A DNA stretch of 64,000 nt from Streptomyces sp. NBC_01235 (lineage in GTDB: Bacteria > Actinomycetota > Actinomycetes > Streptomycetales > Streptomycetaceae). The DNA is taken from positions 10,788,001-10,852,000 of the forward strand of contig NZ_CP108513.1 of the NCBI RefSeq assembly GCF_035989285.1, given 5' to 3'. This document shows, in pieces, positions 15,896 through 24,654 of this stretch. The notes beneath the pieces were generated by a model that was not told the origin of the DNA, made no database searches, and was given only the letters and a program-made list of their open reading frames with translations. Made by a program: the position numbers and the translations under genes. How positions within the stretch are numbered: position 1 is the first letter of the stretch; every line of letters starts with the position of its first letter.

Positions 15896-16540
15896 CTAGT
15901 CCGTCCGGGTGGCGGCGAGGTGGGCGTCTACGGCGACGACACCGTCCACGCCCTGGCAGAGGCCCACGACCACTGGGACGAGACGCGGTTCCGGGACGTG
16001 ACCGCGCAGGGTGACGACACCGTCCCGGACCTCGACCGCGACGGTGCCCTCGTCCAGGCCGAGGATGCGCCCCAGGACGTCCTGCTCGATCTCGCTGCGG
16101 ATCTCGACGTCGGAGCGGATGAAGGCGTCGAGCAGGTCGCTGCGGCTGACGATGCCGGTGAGGAGCCCGTCGTCGCCGACCACCGGCAGCTGCTTGACAT
16201 GCCGCTTGCGGAGTTCCCGTGCGGCCCGGGGGATCGTCCAGTCGGCGCGGGCGGTGAAGACGGGGCTGCTCATGAGCGTGCCCGCGGTCCGGGCCCGGGC
16301 CTTGCCCCAGGCGCGCTCGTCGTTCCCGTCCTGCCCCTGTGGATCGGGCATGCCGGTCTCGTGCCGCAGCACGTCGGCCGCGGACACGATGCCGAGAGGG
16401 TCGCCGTCGTCGTCGACGACCGGGGCCGCGGCGATGTCGTTCGCGTCCAGCAGGGCGGCGATCTCCTGGAACGGCGTGTTGGGGCGGAGGGTGAGGACCT
16501 CCTCGGTCATCACGTCACCGACCGTGCGGCGGTGCAGCAT
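15896..16540 (-). CDS. CBS-pair and BON domain protein
   Basis: A 214-residue cytoplasmic protein with two CBS motifs: residues about 8-60 (VGDVMTEEVLTLRPNTPFQE, then APVVDDDGDPLGIVSAADVL) and about 88-145 (TAGTLMSSPVF, then QLPVVGDDGLLTGIVSRSDL). A C-terminal BON domain follows (RSEIEQDVLG, then VEVRDGVVTLRGHVPEPRLV). CBS pairs bind adenine nucleotides and BON domains associate with phospholipid or protein. This combination is common in actinobacteria, often in stress or dormancy regulons. GGAGG lies upstream of the ATG. Confidence 0.9.
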   Translation of the reverse strand: MLHRRTVGDVMTEEVLTLRPNTPFQEIAALLDANDIAAAPVVDDDGDPLGIVSAADVLRHETGMPDPQGQDGNDERAWGKARARTAGTLMSSPVFTARADWTIPRAARELRKRHVKQLPVVGDDGLLTGIVSRSDLLDAFIRSDVEIRSEIEQDVLGRILGLDEGTVAVEVRDGVVTLRGHVPEPRLVPVVVGLCQGVDGVVAVDAHLAATRTD

Positions 16541-16824
16541 GGCATTGGCCTCCTCCGTTTTGCGCGGGGCGGCCGCGGTCGGACCGCCCGGGCGGACGAC
16601 GCGCGGCGCGCCGGCCTTCGCGGCTCTGCCAGCTCGTCCACGCCGCCTTCCCTACCCATGACAGCACCGCGCCGCTCCGGCGACCAGTGACGTTCGGCCT
16701 GGCGGGGAGGGCCGACGGTCCGGCAGCGGGGCCGTGAGGCATTGACGACAGGCAGCGGCGCGAGGAACGGCGGGCAGACCGGCGGGACAGGTGCCGCGAG
16801 GTCGCGGCCGCCGTCGACGCAGCG

Positions 16825-17301
16825 ATGCCGTACGCCTCGCCGGAGGAGCGCCGTACGGTCCTCGAGCGGCAGCTGCACAAGACTGTGACCGCCCAGGCGC
16901 GGGCCCGCGAGCGCCGATGGGAGCAGGAACGTGCTCGGAAGGCGGCGGCTGCCAAGGCCCGCGCCGAAGCCGCGGCCGCGCGCCCCGTCACCGGTGAGTC
17001 TGCCGCGCCTCGGGCCCCGGTCATGCTGCCCGGCTCGCGCGCGGTTCCCCCTGTGCCCGCACCGGAGCCGGGAGGCGAGGACGTTGTCCGGGAGCTGGTC
17101 CTCGAGGACCTGACCCGCGAGCAGGTCTTGGACTGGCGCACCCGCGCCGCCCGCGACCACCTGTTCGTGTTCGACCACATCGAGAAGTATGGCGAGGTGT
17201 CGGCGAGGCGCCCGTTCACCGGCCAGTCTGTGAACCAGGTGCAGCGCCTGTCCGGCCTCGGGCACCTGAACCTGGGCCACACCCCCTGGGGGCAGGCGTG
17301 A
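16825..17301 (+). CDS. Hypothetical protein with Ala/Arg-rich coiled coil
   Basis: A 158-residue protein. Residues 1-55 form a charged helical segment (ERRTVLERQLHKTVTAQARA, then RERRWEQERARKAAAAKAR), residues 56-85 are Pro/Ala-rich, and the C-terminal part (VRELVLEDLTREQVLDWRTR, then HLFVFDHIEKYGEVSARRPF) looks like a folded domain. The same frame stays open back to 16738 with similar charged helical coding (REERRADRRDRCREVAAAVD), so the true start may lie upstream at a rare codon or the 5' end may be lost. I recognise no family. The remaining bases from 16541 to 16824 show no other feature. Confidence 0.55.
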   Translation: MPYASPEERRTVLERQLHKTVTAQARARERRWEQERARKAAAAKARAEAAAARPVTGESAAPRAPVMLPGSRAVPPVPAPEPGGEDVVRELVLEDLTREQVLDWRTRAARDHLFVFDHIEKYGEVSARRPFTGQSVNQVQRLSGLGHLNLGHTPWGQA

Positions 17302-17424
17302 GCGAGCAGGTTTTTGCGGCGTCGACCTGGCTAGGGTCATGCTGCTCGCCGCGCTGGAGGCGGCGAGGAAGAAGAATGCACGATGGCACCGTCCTCGTCC
17401 TCTCTACCGGAAGGCACGCAGACC

Positions 17425-18051
17425 ATGAGCAGCCAACGCGACCGCTGGGCGGAACTGACAGGCGGACAAGCCGGAGAGGAGTACGCCCGGCGGTTTGCGC
17501 GGCTCGCTGAATCAGGCCACGACATCCACGGCGAGGCTGCCTTCTGCGACGCGCTGCTGAAACCTGCCGCCCGGGTACTCGATGCCGGCTGCGGTACCGG
17601 GCGGATCGCGATCCGACTCACCGAGCTGGGTCACCTCTGCACGGGCGTGGACGTCGACCGCTCCATGCTCGCCGTCGCCCGCCGCGACGCCCCCACGCAA
17701 GAATGGCTCCACGGTGACCTGGCACACCTGGACCGCCTCGGGCTGGAACCCGGCCTCGACCTGGTGCTCGCCGCCGGAAACGTCATCCCCTTGCTGGCCC
17801 CCGGTACCGAACCAGCTGTTGTGCGGCAACTTGTCACCGTACTTCGCCCCGGCGGACTGCTGATCACCGGCATGGGACTGGACGCGGAACACCTGCCACT
17901 GCCGGAACCGACAGTGACGCTGACGGAGTTCGACCACTGGTGCACGAAGGCCGGACTGACGTTGCAGCAGCGCTTCGCCACCTGGGCCGCCGACCCCTAC
18001 CGCCCAGGCGGCGGCTACGCCGTCAGTGTGCATTCCCGCCCCACCGCCTGA
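17425..18051 (+). CDS. Class I SAM-dependent methyltransferase
   Basis: A 208-residue cytosolic methyltransferase. The SAM-binding motif I is VLDAGCGTGRIAIRLTELGH, followed by the acidic strand end GVDVDRSMLAVARRDAP and motif II/III regions DLVLAAGNVIPLL and LRPGGLLITGMGL. GGAAGG lies 10 bases before the ATG at 17425; an in-frame ATG at 17383 would add 14 low-complexity residues. The substrate is unknown. It is a single gene, and the 250 bases after it are empty. Confidence 0.85.
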   Translation: MSSQRDRWAELTGGQAGEEYARRFARLAESGHDIHGEAAFCDALLKPAARVLDAGCGTGRIAIRLTELGHLCTGVDVDRSMLAVARRDAPTQEWLHGDLAHLDRLGLEPGLDLVLAAGNVIPLLAPGTEPAVVRQLVTVLRPGGLLITGMGLDAEHLPLPEPTVTLTEFDHWCTKAGLTLQQRFATWAADPYRPGGGYAVSVHSRPTA

Positions 18052-18300
18052 ACCCGATACCGTCCCCCACCAAACGCTCCACGGCCTCCGCCGGCCCCGC
18101 CCCGGCCGCACCATGTTGGTTGAAGCGACGGTACGCAGCGGGACCTGGGGCTCGTCCGAAGAGCTACCCCCGCACACGCGGGGACGATACTTCTTGACCG
18201 GCAGTGACAGTAGCGGGGCAGTGGATTCCCACCAGCAGTGATCGCCGGGTCGGCTTGAGGAAGTGGGCGCCGTGGTCATTTTTCCGGTCCGGGCCTCCTC

Positions 18301-20301
18301 TCACGCGCCGATCCGCGCCGCGATGACCGGTGCCAGCCGGTCCGCGATCACGCGGTGTCCCTGGTCGTTGGGGTGGACCGAGTCCGTCAGGTCGCCCGCG
18401 CCCAGCCAGCCGGTGGTGTCGATGAAGGAGATCCGGGAGTCACCGCCGTCGACGGCGGCTTTGACCGCCGCCTCGGTCTGCGGGACGTACCGGCCGCGGA
18501 AGGTCTCCAGTGCGAGGATCCAGGCCTGGGGGTACGCGGCGCGGACCTTGCCCAGCAGGCTGGTGTACGCCGCCTGGAACTGCGTGGAACTGACCCCGTG
18601 GCCGACGTCGTTGGTGCCGAGGTTGATGACGACCGCGTTCGCCTGGTAGCGGGAGAAGTCCCAGTCGGGGGTGGCCGCGTTCGGGTTGAGCTTGCTGAAC
18701 TGCCGCTCCAGACCGACGCATCCGTCCGCCGCGGCGACCAGACAGGCGCCGCCCTGGGCGATCTGGGTGTGCTCGGTGCCGAGCCGTTCCCCGATCAACC
18801 AGCCGTACGCGGTGCGGGCGTTCTGCGACGAGGTCGTCCCCACGGTGATCGAGTCGCCGACGAACTCGATCAGCTTGCCGGGTGCCGGCGGTGCGAACGT
18901 GGTGGCGCCGCTGTCGAGGACCAGCCCCTGGAAGACGGCGTCGCCCCGGTAGGAACCGGCGACCACCTGGTAGTTGACCTGGAGGGTGTGGTTGCCGGCG
19001 GACAGCGGGGAGGGGGTCAGGTTCACCGTCCCCTTGACGTCGTCGTAGAACGTCACCGGGCCGTTGTCGATCCTCGCCCAGAAGTCGATCGTCCCGCGCT
19101 GCTTGAGCTGGACGGTCCGGCCGGTGAAGCCGACCCGGTAGTAGGCGCCGGCCCAGTACGGGGTGTAGGCGGTGGAGGAGGTCTTGGTGTCCCAGCGGCC
19201 CACGAACTTGATGTTCGGGTCGCCGGGCTGGCCGGGAGCGGCCGTCAGGCGGTCGGCGGGGTTGCCGAGTCGGGCGGCGATGACCGGGGCGAGGCGGTTT
19301 GCGAACTTGGTGTGGCCCGCCTCGTTGGGATGCCCGTTGCCGTCCTCGTAGTCGGTGCCGTCGGTCAGCCAACCTGTGGTGTCGACGTAGTGCACCCTGT
19401 TGTCACCGGCGCTGGTGCGGGTGGTGACGGCCGCCCTGGTCTCGGTGATGTAGCGCTTCTTGAGCGTCTGCACGGCGAAGAGATGCGCGTTCGGGTAGGT
19501 GGCGCGCAGGTCGCCGAGGAACTTGGTGTACGCCGACTGGAAGGACGCGCCGGTCACGCCGTGGCCGACATCGTTGGTGCCCAGGTTGATGACGACGGCG
19601 TCCGCCCGGTAGCGGGAGAAGTCCCAGTTCTGGTCGCCCGTGCTCGCCGTCCTGAAGAACTGCGTGCTCAGGCCCGTGCATCCGGACTGGGCGACGAGAC
19701 AGTAGCCGGAGCGGGCGATCTGGGTGTGGCGTGCCCCCAGTTGCTCGCCGGTCTTCCAGGCGTACGAGTCCAGTGCCAACCGGTCGGTGAGGGCGCCGGC
19801 GGTGATGGAGTCGCCGACGAACTCGATCAGCCGGGACGGGGCGTTCGGTGCGACCGTGCGCGCGCCGGGGTCGAGCGCCAGGCCCTGGAAGACGGTGTCG
19901 CCGGAGCGGTAGGAGAGGCGGAGGGTGTGGGTGCCGGCGGGCAGCGGCTGGGGAGTGAGGTTCACCGTGCCGCGCACGCCCGCGTAGAAGACGTCGGGGC
20001 CGGCGTCGATGCTGGCGTACAGGTTGACCGCGTCTCTCGCCTTGATCTTCACCGTGGTGCCGGTGAAGGCCGTCTGCAGATAGGCGCCGGTCCAGGAGGG
20101 CACCGCCGCCGTGCCGGCAGTGGTGTCCCAGCGTCCGACATAGGCGATGTTGGGGTCGGAGACCGAGCCGTCACCCGGCGCGGCCTGCGCGGGGGAGTCG
20201 CCCGCCCAGGACAGCAGGCAGGCGACGAGAACGGCCGTGACGAGCGCCGGAAGGGCGCGGGCGAGGCGGTGTAAGGGGGTGGCGTGGGGGGTGGTCTGCA
20301 T
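18301..20301 (-). CDS. Secreted tandem CE2-like SGNH esterase
   Basis: A 666-residue exported protein. The signal peptide spans about residues 1-45 (hydrophobic core ALPALVTAVLVACLLSWAG, then Ala-rich cleavage site). Two homologous halves follow, each a jelly-roll N-domain (VGRWDTT and VGRWDTK, then VNLTPQPLPAGTHTL and VNLTPSPLSAGNHTL) plus an SGNH hydrolase domain with nucleophile GDSIT, oxyanion INLGTNDVG and the His motif HPNEAGH or HPNDQGH. Both catalytic sets look complete. Carbohydrate esterase family 2 enzymes deacetylate xylan and related glycans and can bind cellulose. ATG 20301 is chosen for its SD (GAAAGGG) and signal peptide. A CebR-type operator lies 22 bases upstream of the start. 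Confidence 0.88.
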   Translation of the reverse strand: MQTTPHATPLHRLARALPALVTAVLVACLLSWAGDSPAQAAPGDGSVSDPNIAYVGRWDTTAGTAAVPSWTGAYLQTAFTGTTVKIKARDAVNLYASIDAGPDVFYAGVRGTVNLTPQPLPAGTHTLRLSYRSGDTVFQGLALDPGARTVAPNAPSRLIEFVGDSITAGALTDRLALDSYAWKTGEQLGARHTQIARSGYCLVAQSGCTGLSTQFFRTASTGDQNWDFSRYRADAVVINLGTNDVGHGVTGASFQSAYTKFLGDLRATYPNAHLFAVQTLKKRYITETRAAVTTRTSAGDNRVHYVDTTGWLTDGTDYEDGNGHPNEAGHTKFANRLAPVIAARLGNPADRLTAAPGQPGDPNIKFVGRWDTKTSSTAYTPYWAGAYYRVGFTGRTVQLKQRGTIDFWARIDNGPVTFYDDVKGTVNLTPSPLSAGNHTLQVNYQVVAGSYRGDAVFQGLVLDSGATTFAPPAPGKLIEFVGDSITVGTTSSQNARTAYGWLIGERLGTEHTQIAQGGACLVAAADGCVGLERQFSKLNPNAATPDWDFSRYQANAVVINLGTNDVGHGVSSTQFQAAYTSLLGKVRAAYPQAWILALETFRGRYVPQTEAAVKAAVDGGDSRISFIDTTGWLGAGDLTDSVHPNDQGHRVIADRLAPVIAARIGA

Positions 20302-20322
20302 GGGGATCCCTTTCGGGTGGGG

Positions 20323-20336
20323 TGGGAGCGCTCCCA
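20323..20336 (-). promoter_or_regulatory. CebR-type operator (14-bp palindrome)
   Basis: TGGGAGCGCTCCCA is a perfect palindrome identical to the published binding site of CebR, the LacI-type cellobiose-sensing repressor of Streptomyces. It sits 22-35 bases upstream of the esterase ATG, so the gene is predicted to be induced by cello-oligosaccharides. Confidence 0.85.
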
Positions 20337-20379
20337 TAGGCAGCCTTTCGAGAAAAACAATGAAACGGTTCAGCGTCAA

Positions 20380-20890
20380 GAGGTCGCGTGGGACGGGGGC
20401 TCTTTCCAGGGGGCTGTAGCCCGCACGCGGCTACACGAACCGCCCCCGACCAACCCAGTACACGTCATCGGGGAACCGCCGCACCGGCCCCGCCGCGGCA
20501 ACACGGCCTCCGCCACCTCGCCGCAGCCCTCGCCGGCCCGGCGCGCCTGCGCTGACCGGGCGAGGAGACCGGCCCGGAAACGGATTACGAGGGTCTGTCC
20601 GTCAGCCCGTCAGCCCGTCAGCCCGTCGGCTGGTCGGCTGGTCGGCGCCAGCTCGGACTCCTCAGCTCAGTGATGTCTCGCCGTTGATGATCAGGTGGAG
20701 TGCGTCGACATCATGGGTGGCGTGGTCGGTGTCGCACCAACCAGCCACGCTCACTGCCGCGTTGACCGACAGTTCGGACTGGTCCGTCCAGGCCACGAAG
20801 TATGGACTGGAAGTTCCGGTCGGCGGTGGAGGCCCAACACTAACCTCGCGCTTTCGCGAGTGGGTCTGTCCGAGTCTTGATCAAATAAAT
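20380..20890. other. Intergenic region with 8-bp tandem repeats
   Basis: No gene is visible. Positions 20601-20646 hold GTCAGCCC three times followed by GTCGGCTG twice and a partial copy, in effect two diverged versions of one 8-base unit. The region ends at the IS1380 element. Confidence 0.5.
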
Positions 20891-20964
20891 GGAGAGTGCT
20901 GCTGACCTGCAACGATGGGACTTGTCGAGGGTCCTGTCACTGCAAGGAAAGAAGCACTCTCCAG

Positions 20965-22344
20965 GTGAAGAAGAGTAGCGGGTCGTACCCGCGTGTCCGT
21001 GTCGAGGGCGGCGGCCGTGGAGTTGTTGCCCAGGCCGGGGCCGTGCTGCTGGTCGAGACGGTCCGCAGGTCCGGCCTGGACACCGCGATATCCGCGTCGC
21101 TGGCGCCGTGGCGCAAGCGGCGGGCCGTGCACGATCCGGGCAAGATCCTGCTGGATGTGGCGCTGGCCGTCGCACTCGGCGGTGACTGTCTGGCCGACGT
21201 CGGCATGCTGCGGGCCGAGCCGGCGGTGTTCGGCCCGGTGGCCTCCGATCCGACCGTCTCCCGCCTCGTCGACGCGCTCGCCGCGTCCGGCCCGAAAGCT
21301 CTTGCAGCGATCCGCGGCGCGCGTTCCGAAGTACGTCAGCGAGTCTGGGAGTTGGCCGGGGCAAGCAGTCCGGCCGCCGACGGCCAGGTGATCGTGGACA
21401 TCGACGGCGTGCTGGTCCTCGCCCACTCCGAGAAACAAGACGCCACCGCGACCTGGAAGAAGACCTTCGGCCATCACCCGCTTGTCGCGTTCGTCGACCA
21501 CGGCCCAGCCGGGTCCGGAGAGCCGGTGGCGGCCCTGCTGCGGCCCGGCAACGCGGGCTCCAACACCGCCGCCGATCACATCGAGACCGCCCAACTCGCC
21601 CTGGCCCAGCTGCCCAAACGCCTGCGGCGGGGACGGCAGACGCTGATCCGCACCGACTCCGGCGGCGGCACCCACGCCTTCCTCGACTGGCTCTCCCGGC
21701 GCGGCCGGTGGCTGTCGTATTCCGTCGGAATGACCATCACCGACGCCATCCACCAGGCCGTCCTGAAGATCCCGAAGAAGGCATGGACACCGGCCTACGA
21801 CGCGGGCGGCACCGAACGGCCCGGAGCCTGGGTCGCAGAGATCACCGACATGCCCGACCTGAGCACCTGGCCGAAGGGCATGCGGCTGATCGTCCGCAAG
21901 GAACGCCCGCACCCCGGGGCACAGTTGCGCTTCACCGACCTCGACGGACTGCGGCTCACCTGCTTCGCGACCAACACCAAAGGCGGCCAGCTCGCCGACC
22001 TCGAACTGCGTCACCGCAGGCGGGCCCGCTGCGAGGACCGCATCCGCGGCGCCCGCGCCACCGGCCTGCGCAATCTGCCCCTGCACGACACGGCACAAAA
22101 CCGGATCTGGCTGGAGATCGTCTCCCTCGCACTCGACCTCCTCGCCTGGATGCCGATGCTCGCACTGAGCGGCGATGCCCGCCGCTGGGAGCCCAAGAAG
22201 CTCCGGCTGCGGCTGTTCTCCGCCCCCGCGCAGCTCGTGAACACCGGCCGCCGCCGCTGGCTCCGCCTGCCCACCCGATGGCCCTGGACCGCCGTCATCA
22301 GCCACGCGATCGTCAGGCTCCACGCCCTGCCGAACCCCGGCTGA
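20965..22344 (+). CDS. IS1380-family transposase
   Basis: A 459-residue DDE transposase of full family length from GTG 20965. Catalytic and family segments include IVDIDGVLVLAHSEKQ, RTDSGGGTHAFLDWL and the C-terminal RIRGARATGLRNLPLH with WLEIVSLALDLLAW. No disruption is visible, so it may be active. The element probably extends from about 20.9 kb to about 22.52 kb; I could not fix its terminal repeats with confidence. The in-frame ATG-like extension to 20896 is not protein-like. Confidence 0.9.
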   Translation: MKKSSGSYPRVRVEGGGRGVVAQAGAVLLVETVRRSGLDTAISASLAPWRKRRAVHDPGKILLDVALAVALGGDCLADVGMLRAEPAVFGPVASDPTVSRLVDALAASGPKALAAIRGARSEVRQRVWELAGASSPAADGQVIVDIDGVLVLAHSEKQDATATWKKTFGHHPLVAFVDHGPAGSGEPVAALLRPGNAGSNTAADHIETAQLALAQLPKRLRRGRQTLIRTDSGGGTHAFLDWLSRRGRWLSYSVGMTITDAIHQAVLKIPKKAWTPAYDAGGTERPGAWVAEITDMPDLSTWPKGMRLIVRKERPHPGAQLRFTDLDGLRLTCFATNTKGGQLADLELRHRRRARCEDRIRGARATGLRNLPLHDTAQNRIWLEIVSLALDLLAWMPMLALSGDARRWEPKKLRLRLFSAPAQLVNTGRRRWLRLPTRWPWTAVISHAIVRLHALPNPG

Positions 22345-22551
22345 CCAGCCACATCGACCGTCCCGACGACCCGCACCACCACACCGGCGAAGTGGAACCC
22401 GGCGCCCATCCGACGCGAAAGCCGGACCCTCGCCCTGCCCCAACCCCGAAAAGACCGCACCACACAAACGCGGAGTCCCCGTCAGCGAACCGACGAGGAC
22501 TCATGAACGATCGAGGCTAATGATCACCGGAGTCACCAGGGAGCCCGCAGC

Positions 22552-23823
22552 ATGACCGGCACCACGGAGGCCCTTAGAGGGTCGGCTGCAGTCGACAATG
22601 CAGCACGAAGTGTCACGCGCCCGTTCTACGTATACGCCGTGCTCACCAACTCGCTATTCCAGCGCGGCGTATTCGTCATCTTCCTTTATCAGCGCGGCTT
22701 CTCCGCCGCGCAAGTGGCCCTACTGCAGACACTGCTCTACCTGGTGAGCGGACTTGCGGAGTTGCCGACGGGAATCATCGCCGACCGAATCGGCAGGCGT
22801 GCCAGCATCGTGATCGGCCAGATGCTGATAGCTGGATGTCTGCTCGGTCAGGTGGCGTTCTCCAACTACTGGGTGTTCCTGGCGCTGTTCATCGGGCAGG
22901 GTGTGGGCATGGCATGTGTGTCCGGTTCGGACACCGCCCTGCTGTACGACCTGCTCGTGCGTCGTGGTGCAAGGGCCAGCTACGTCAAGATCAAGTCCCG
23001 GTTCACCATGCTCGGGACGGTCACCTCGGGAGCCGCCATCGTCCTCGGCGGCCAACTGCAGCAGATTTCCTGGGGAGTCGTCTACGTCGGTTCGGCGGCG
23101 TGCCTCGTCCTCGCCGTGGTGGTGCTGATGTCAGGGGTGCCCGAGATCCGCGGCGCGGACGCGGTGGACGAGCAGGAGGGAGCCGAGGAGGAGCACGGCG
23201 ACGTCACAGCATGGCGGGCGATGCTTCGGGTCGCCACGCCGGCGCTCGTGACGCTTGTCGTGGTGTCCGGATTGATGCATGCGACTTTGACGCCGTACAT
23301 CATTTTTACGCAGAAGACCCTCTCCGATCAGGGAGCGGGCACCGCATTGGTCAGCGTGGTCATATCGGCGGGATTCATCGCTGGCGGGCTCACTCCGCTG
23401 CTGTCGGACCGCGCGGACCGGCGCATCGGGTATCGGATCATAGTCCCGGTGTCTCTCCTGACACTCGCCGCGGCACTCGGCCTGAGCGGCCTCGGCCTTG
23501 TCCAGGTCACCATCGCCGCGTTCCTGGCCCTGGCCGGGATTCCCGAGATCACTGCCGTGATCGTGGACAACGTGTTCAACGAGGCCGTGCCGTCGCGCCA
23601 CCGGGCGAGCCTGCTGTCGATGATCGCATTCGTGGAGTCGGCGCTCATCGGCATCGGCTATCTCGTCCTCGGCGCGCTCATGGACGGGATGGGCTCCAGT
23701 GTGGGCATGGCCACCTACGCCGCAGTCCCCCTGCTGGCATGTCTCCTGTGGCTCCTGGTGCTCTTCCGAGGGGCACGGGTGACCACCGAGATCGAGAAGC
23801 CCGCCGACCAAAAGGCATCCTGA
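22552..23823 (+). CDS. MFS transporter, 12-helix type
   Basis: A 423-residue membrane protein. The N-terminal half opens PFYVYAVLTNSLFQRGVFVI and carries motif A as GIIADRIGRRASIVIG. The halves are separated by an acidic loop at about residues 200-225 (DAVDEQEGAEEEHGD), and the second half has a motif A-like SDRADRRIGYR. The start is behind GGGAG. It lacks DHA2 features and resembles small MFS proteins of secondary-metabolite or unknown efflux function. It stands alone between IS elements and has a slightly less GC-biased codon choice than its neighbours (more CTG/ATA/TTT), consistent with transfer. Confidence 0.85.
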   Translation: MTGTTEALRGSAAVDNAARSVTRPFYVYAVLTNSLFQRGVFVIFLYQRGFSAAQVALLQTLLYLVSGLAELPTGIIADRIGRRASIVIGQMLIAGCLLGQVAFSNYWVFLALFIGQGVGMACVSGSDTALLYDLLVRRGARASYVKIKSRFTMLGTVTSGAAIVLGGQLQQISWGVVYVGSAACLVLAVVVLMSGVPEIRGADAVDEQEGAEEEHGDVTAWRAMLRVATPALVTLVVVSGLMHATLTPYIIFTQKTLSDQGAGTALVSVVISAGFIAGGLTPLLSDRADRRIGYRIIVPVSLLTLAAALGLSGLGLVQVTIAAFLALAGIPEITAVIVDNVFNEAVPSRHRASLLSMIAFVESALIGIGYLVLGALMDGMGSSVGMATYAAVPLLACLLWLLVLFRGARVTTEIEKPADQKAS

Positions 23824-23950
23824 AACAGACCATCTCGCGCAACGTCCTGCCCGATGGCAGGGGCGCTGCTCGTTGACATGTCGCTCCCAGTCAGCGACGG
23901 AGCTGTCATCGCGACGATCAGCACCAAACGGGATGGGAAGAATCGCGCCA

Positions 23951-23966
23951 CTGAGAAAACCTCAGT
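23951..23966 (+). repeat. Shared mobile-element motif CTGAGAAAACCTCAGT
   Basis: This matches 5739-5754 with one mismatch and is itself a CTGAG-AAAAC-CTCAG hairpin. It probably derives from the end of an IS element. The surrounding stretch 23824-24126 contains no gene that I can support. Confidence 0.45.
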
Positions 23967-24126
23967 CAGCCATAATCGGGCGGCGATCAGCTTCCGCATG
24001 GTGCGGCTGACGTGCGTGTTCAAGCTGAGGTAGGCCGCCGGCGAGGTGCCCGTGGATCGGGTCCTTTTCCGTCGGCCCCCTCTCGAACCGTGCAGGCGGC
24101 TTTGACCGCACACGGCTCTCCAGTGA

Positions 24127-24450
24127 TTACTTCCGGGGAAGAGCTGAGCCTCGTCCTGCATGGATGTTGTGGTGGCAGGCAGAGCAGACCACCAGGGTCA
24201 TGCGTCGCCGCGCTGCCATCAGGGTCATCCACGGCGGCCGATCCGGCCGACCGGGCCTGTTGAGATCGGCGAGTTTCCGCAGGTGGTGGACTTGCAGTCC
24301 CTTTCCCGCGTCGCAGATTTCGTATTTACCGGCCAAGAGCCGATGGATCAGCTCGTTGCCCGGGCTGGCCATGGTCGGTCGTCGGTCGGTCAGGACGGCG
24401 GTGCGTTTGCGGATGAGTGGGACCCCGCGCTCTTTGAGCTCGTAACAGGA
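24127..24450 (-). pseudogene. Group II intron maturase, C-terminal HNH fragment
   Basis: The minus strand reads YELKERGVPLIRKRTAVLTD, then NELIHRLLAGKYEICDAG, LQVHHLRKLADLNRPGRPDR and TLVVCSACHHNIHAGR. This is the HNH endonuclease end of a bacterial group II intron reverse transcriptase, with the CXXC/HH/H zinc and catalytic residues still recognisable (the first Cys pair is reduced to EICDAG). The reverse-transcriptase domain and intron RNA are absent, so the fragment is dead. It is joined directly to an IS5 fragment at 24451. Confidence 0.75.
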
Positions 24451-24651
24451 TCATGGGTGGGCCTTCTTGAGGCGTCGCCAGCAGATGAGGCTGGATGCCA
24501 GGGAGACGAAGGCGTCGTGGAGTTCGAGGCGTCGTTCCCATCGGATGGCGAGGCGTTTGAACTGGTGGAGGAGGGCGAAGGCCTGCTCGACGACGTATCG
24601 GAGTTTGTGAAGCTCCGCCTGTCGTTCGCGAAGTTCAGCCGTGTGGCGTGC
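24451..24651 (-). pseudogene. IS5-family transposase, C-terminal fragment
   Basis: About 66 residues ending in TGA: ELRERQAELHKLRYVVEQAF, then ALLHQFKRLAIRWERRLELH, then SLASSLICWRRLKKAHP. This is the conserved C-terminus of an IS5-type DDE transposase, including the Glu of the catalytic triad (VVEQAF). All upstream sequence is missing because the hydrolase gene begins its 3' end only a few bases away. Confidence 0.75.
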
Positions 24652-24654
24652 CTG

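Noticed and set aside
18355..20274. A 639-codon plus-strand frame over the esterase gene
   Set aside because: The minus-strand frame has a signal peptide, two SGNH motif sets and a regulator site. The plus frame has no recognisable feature.
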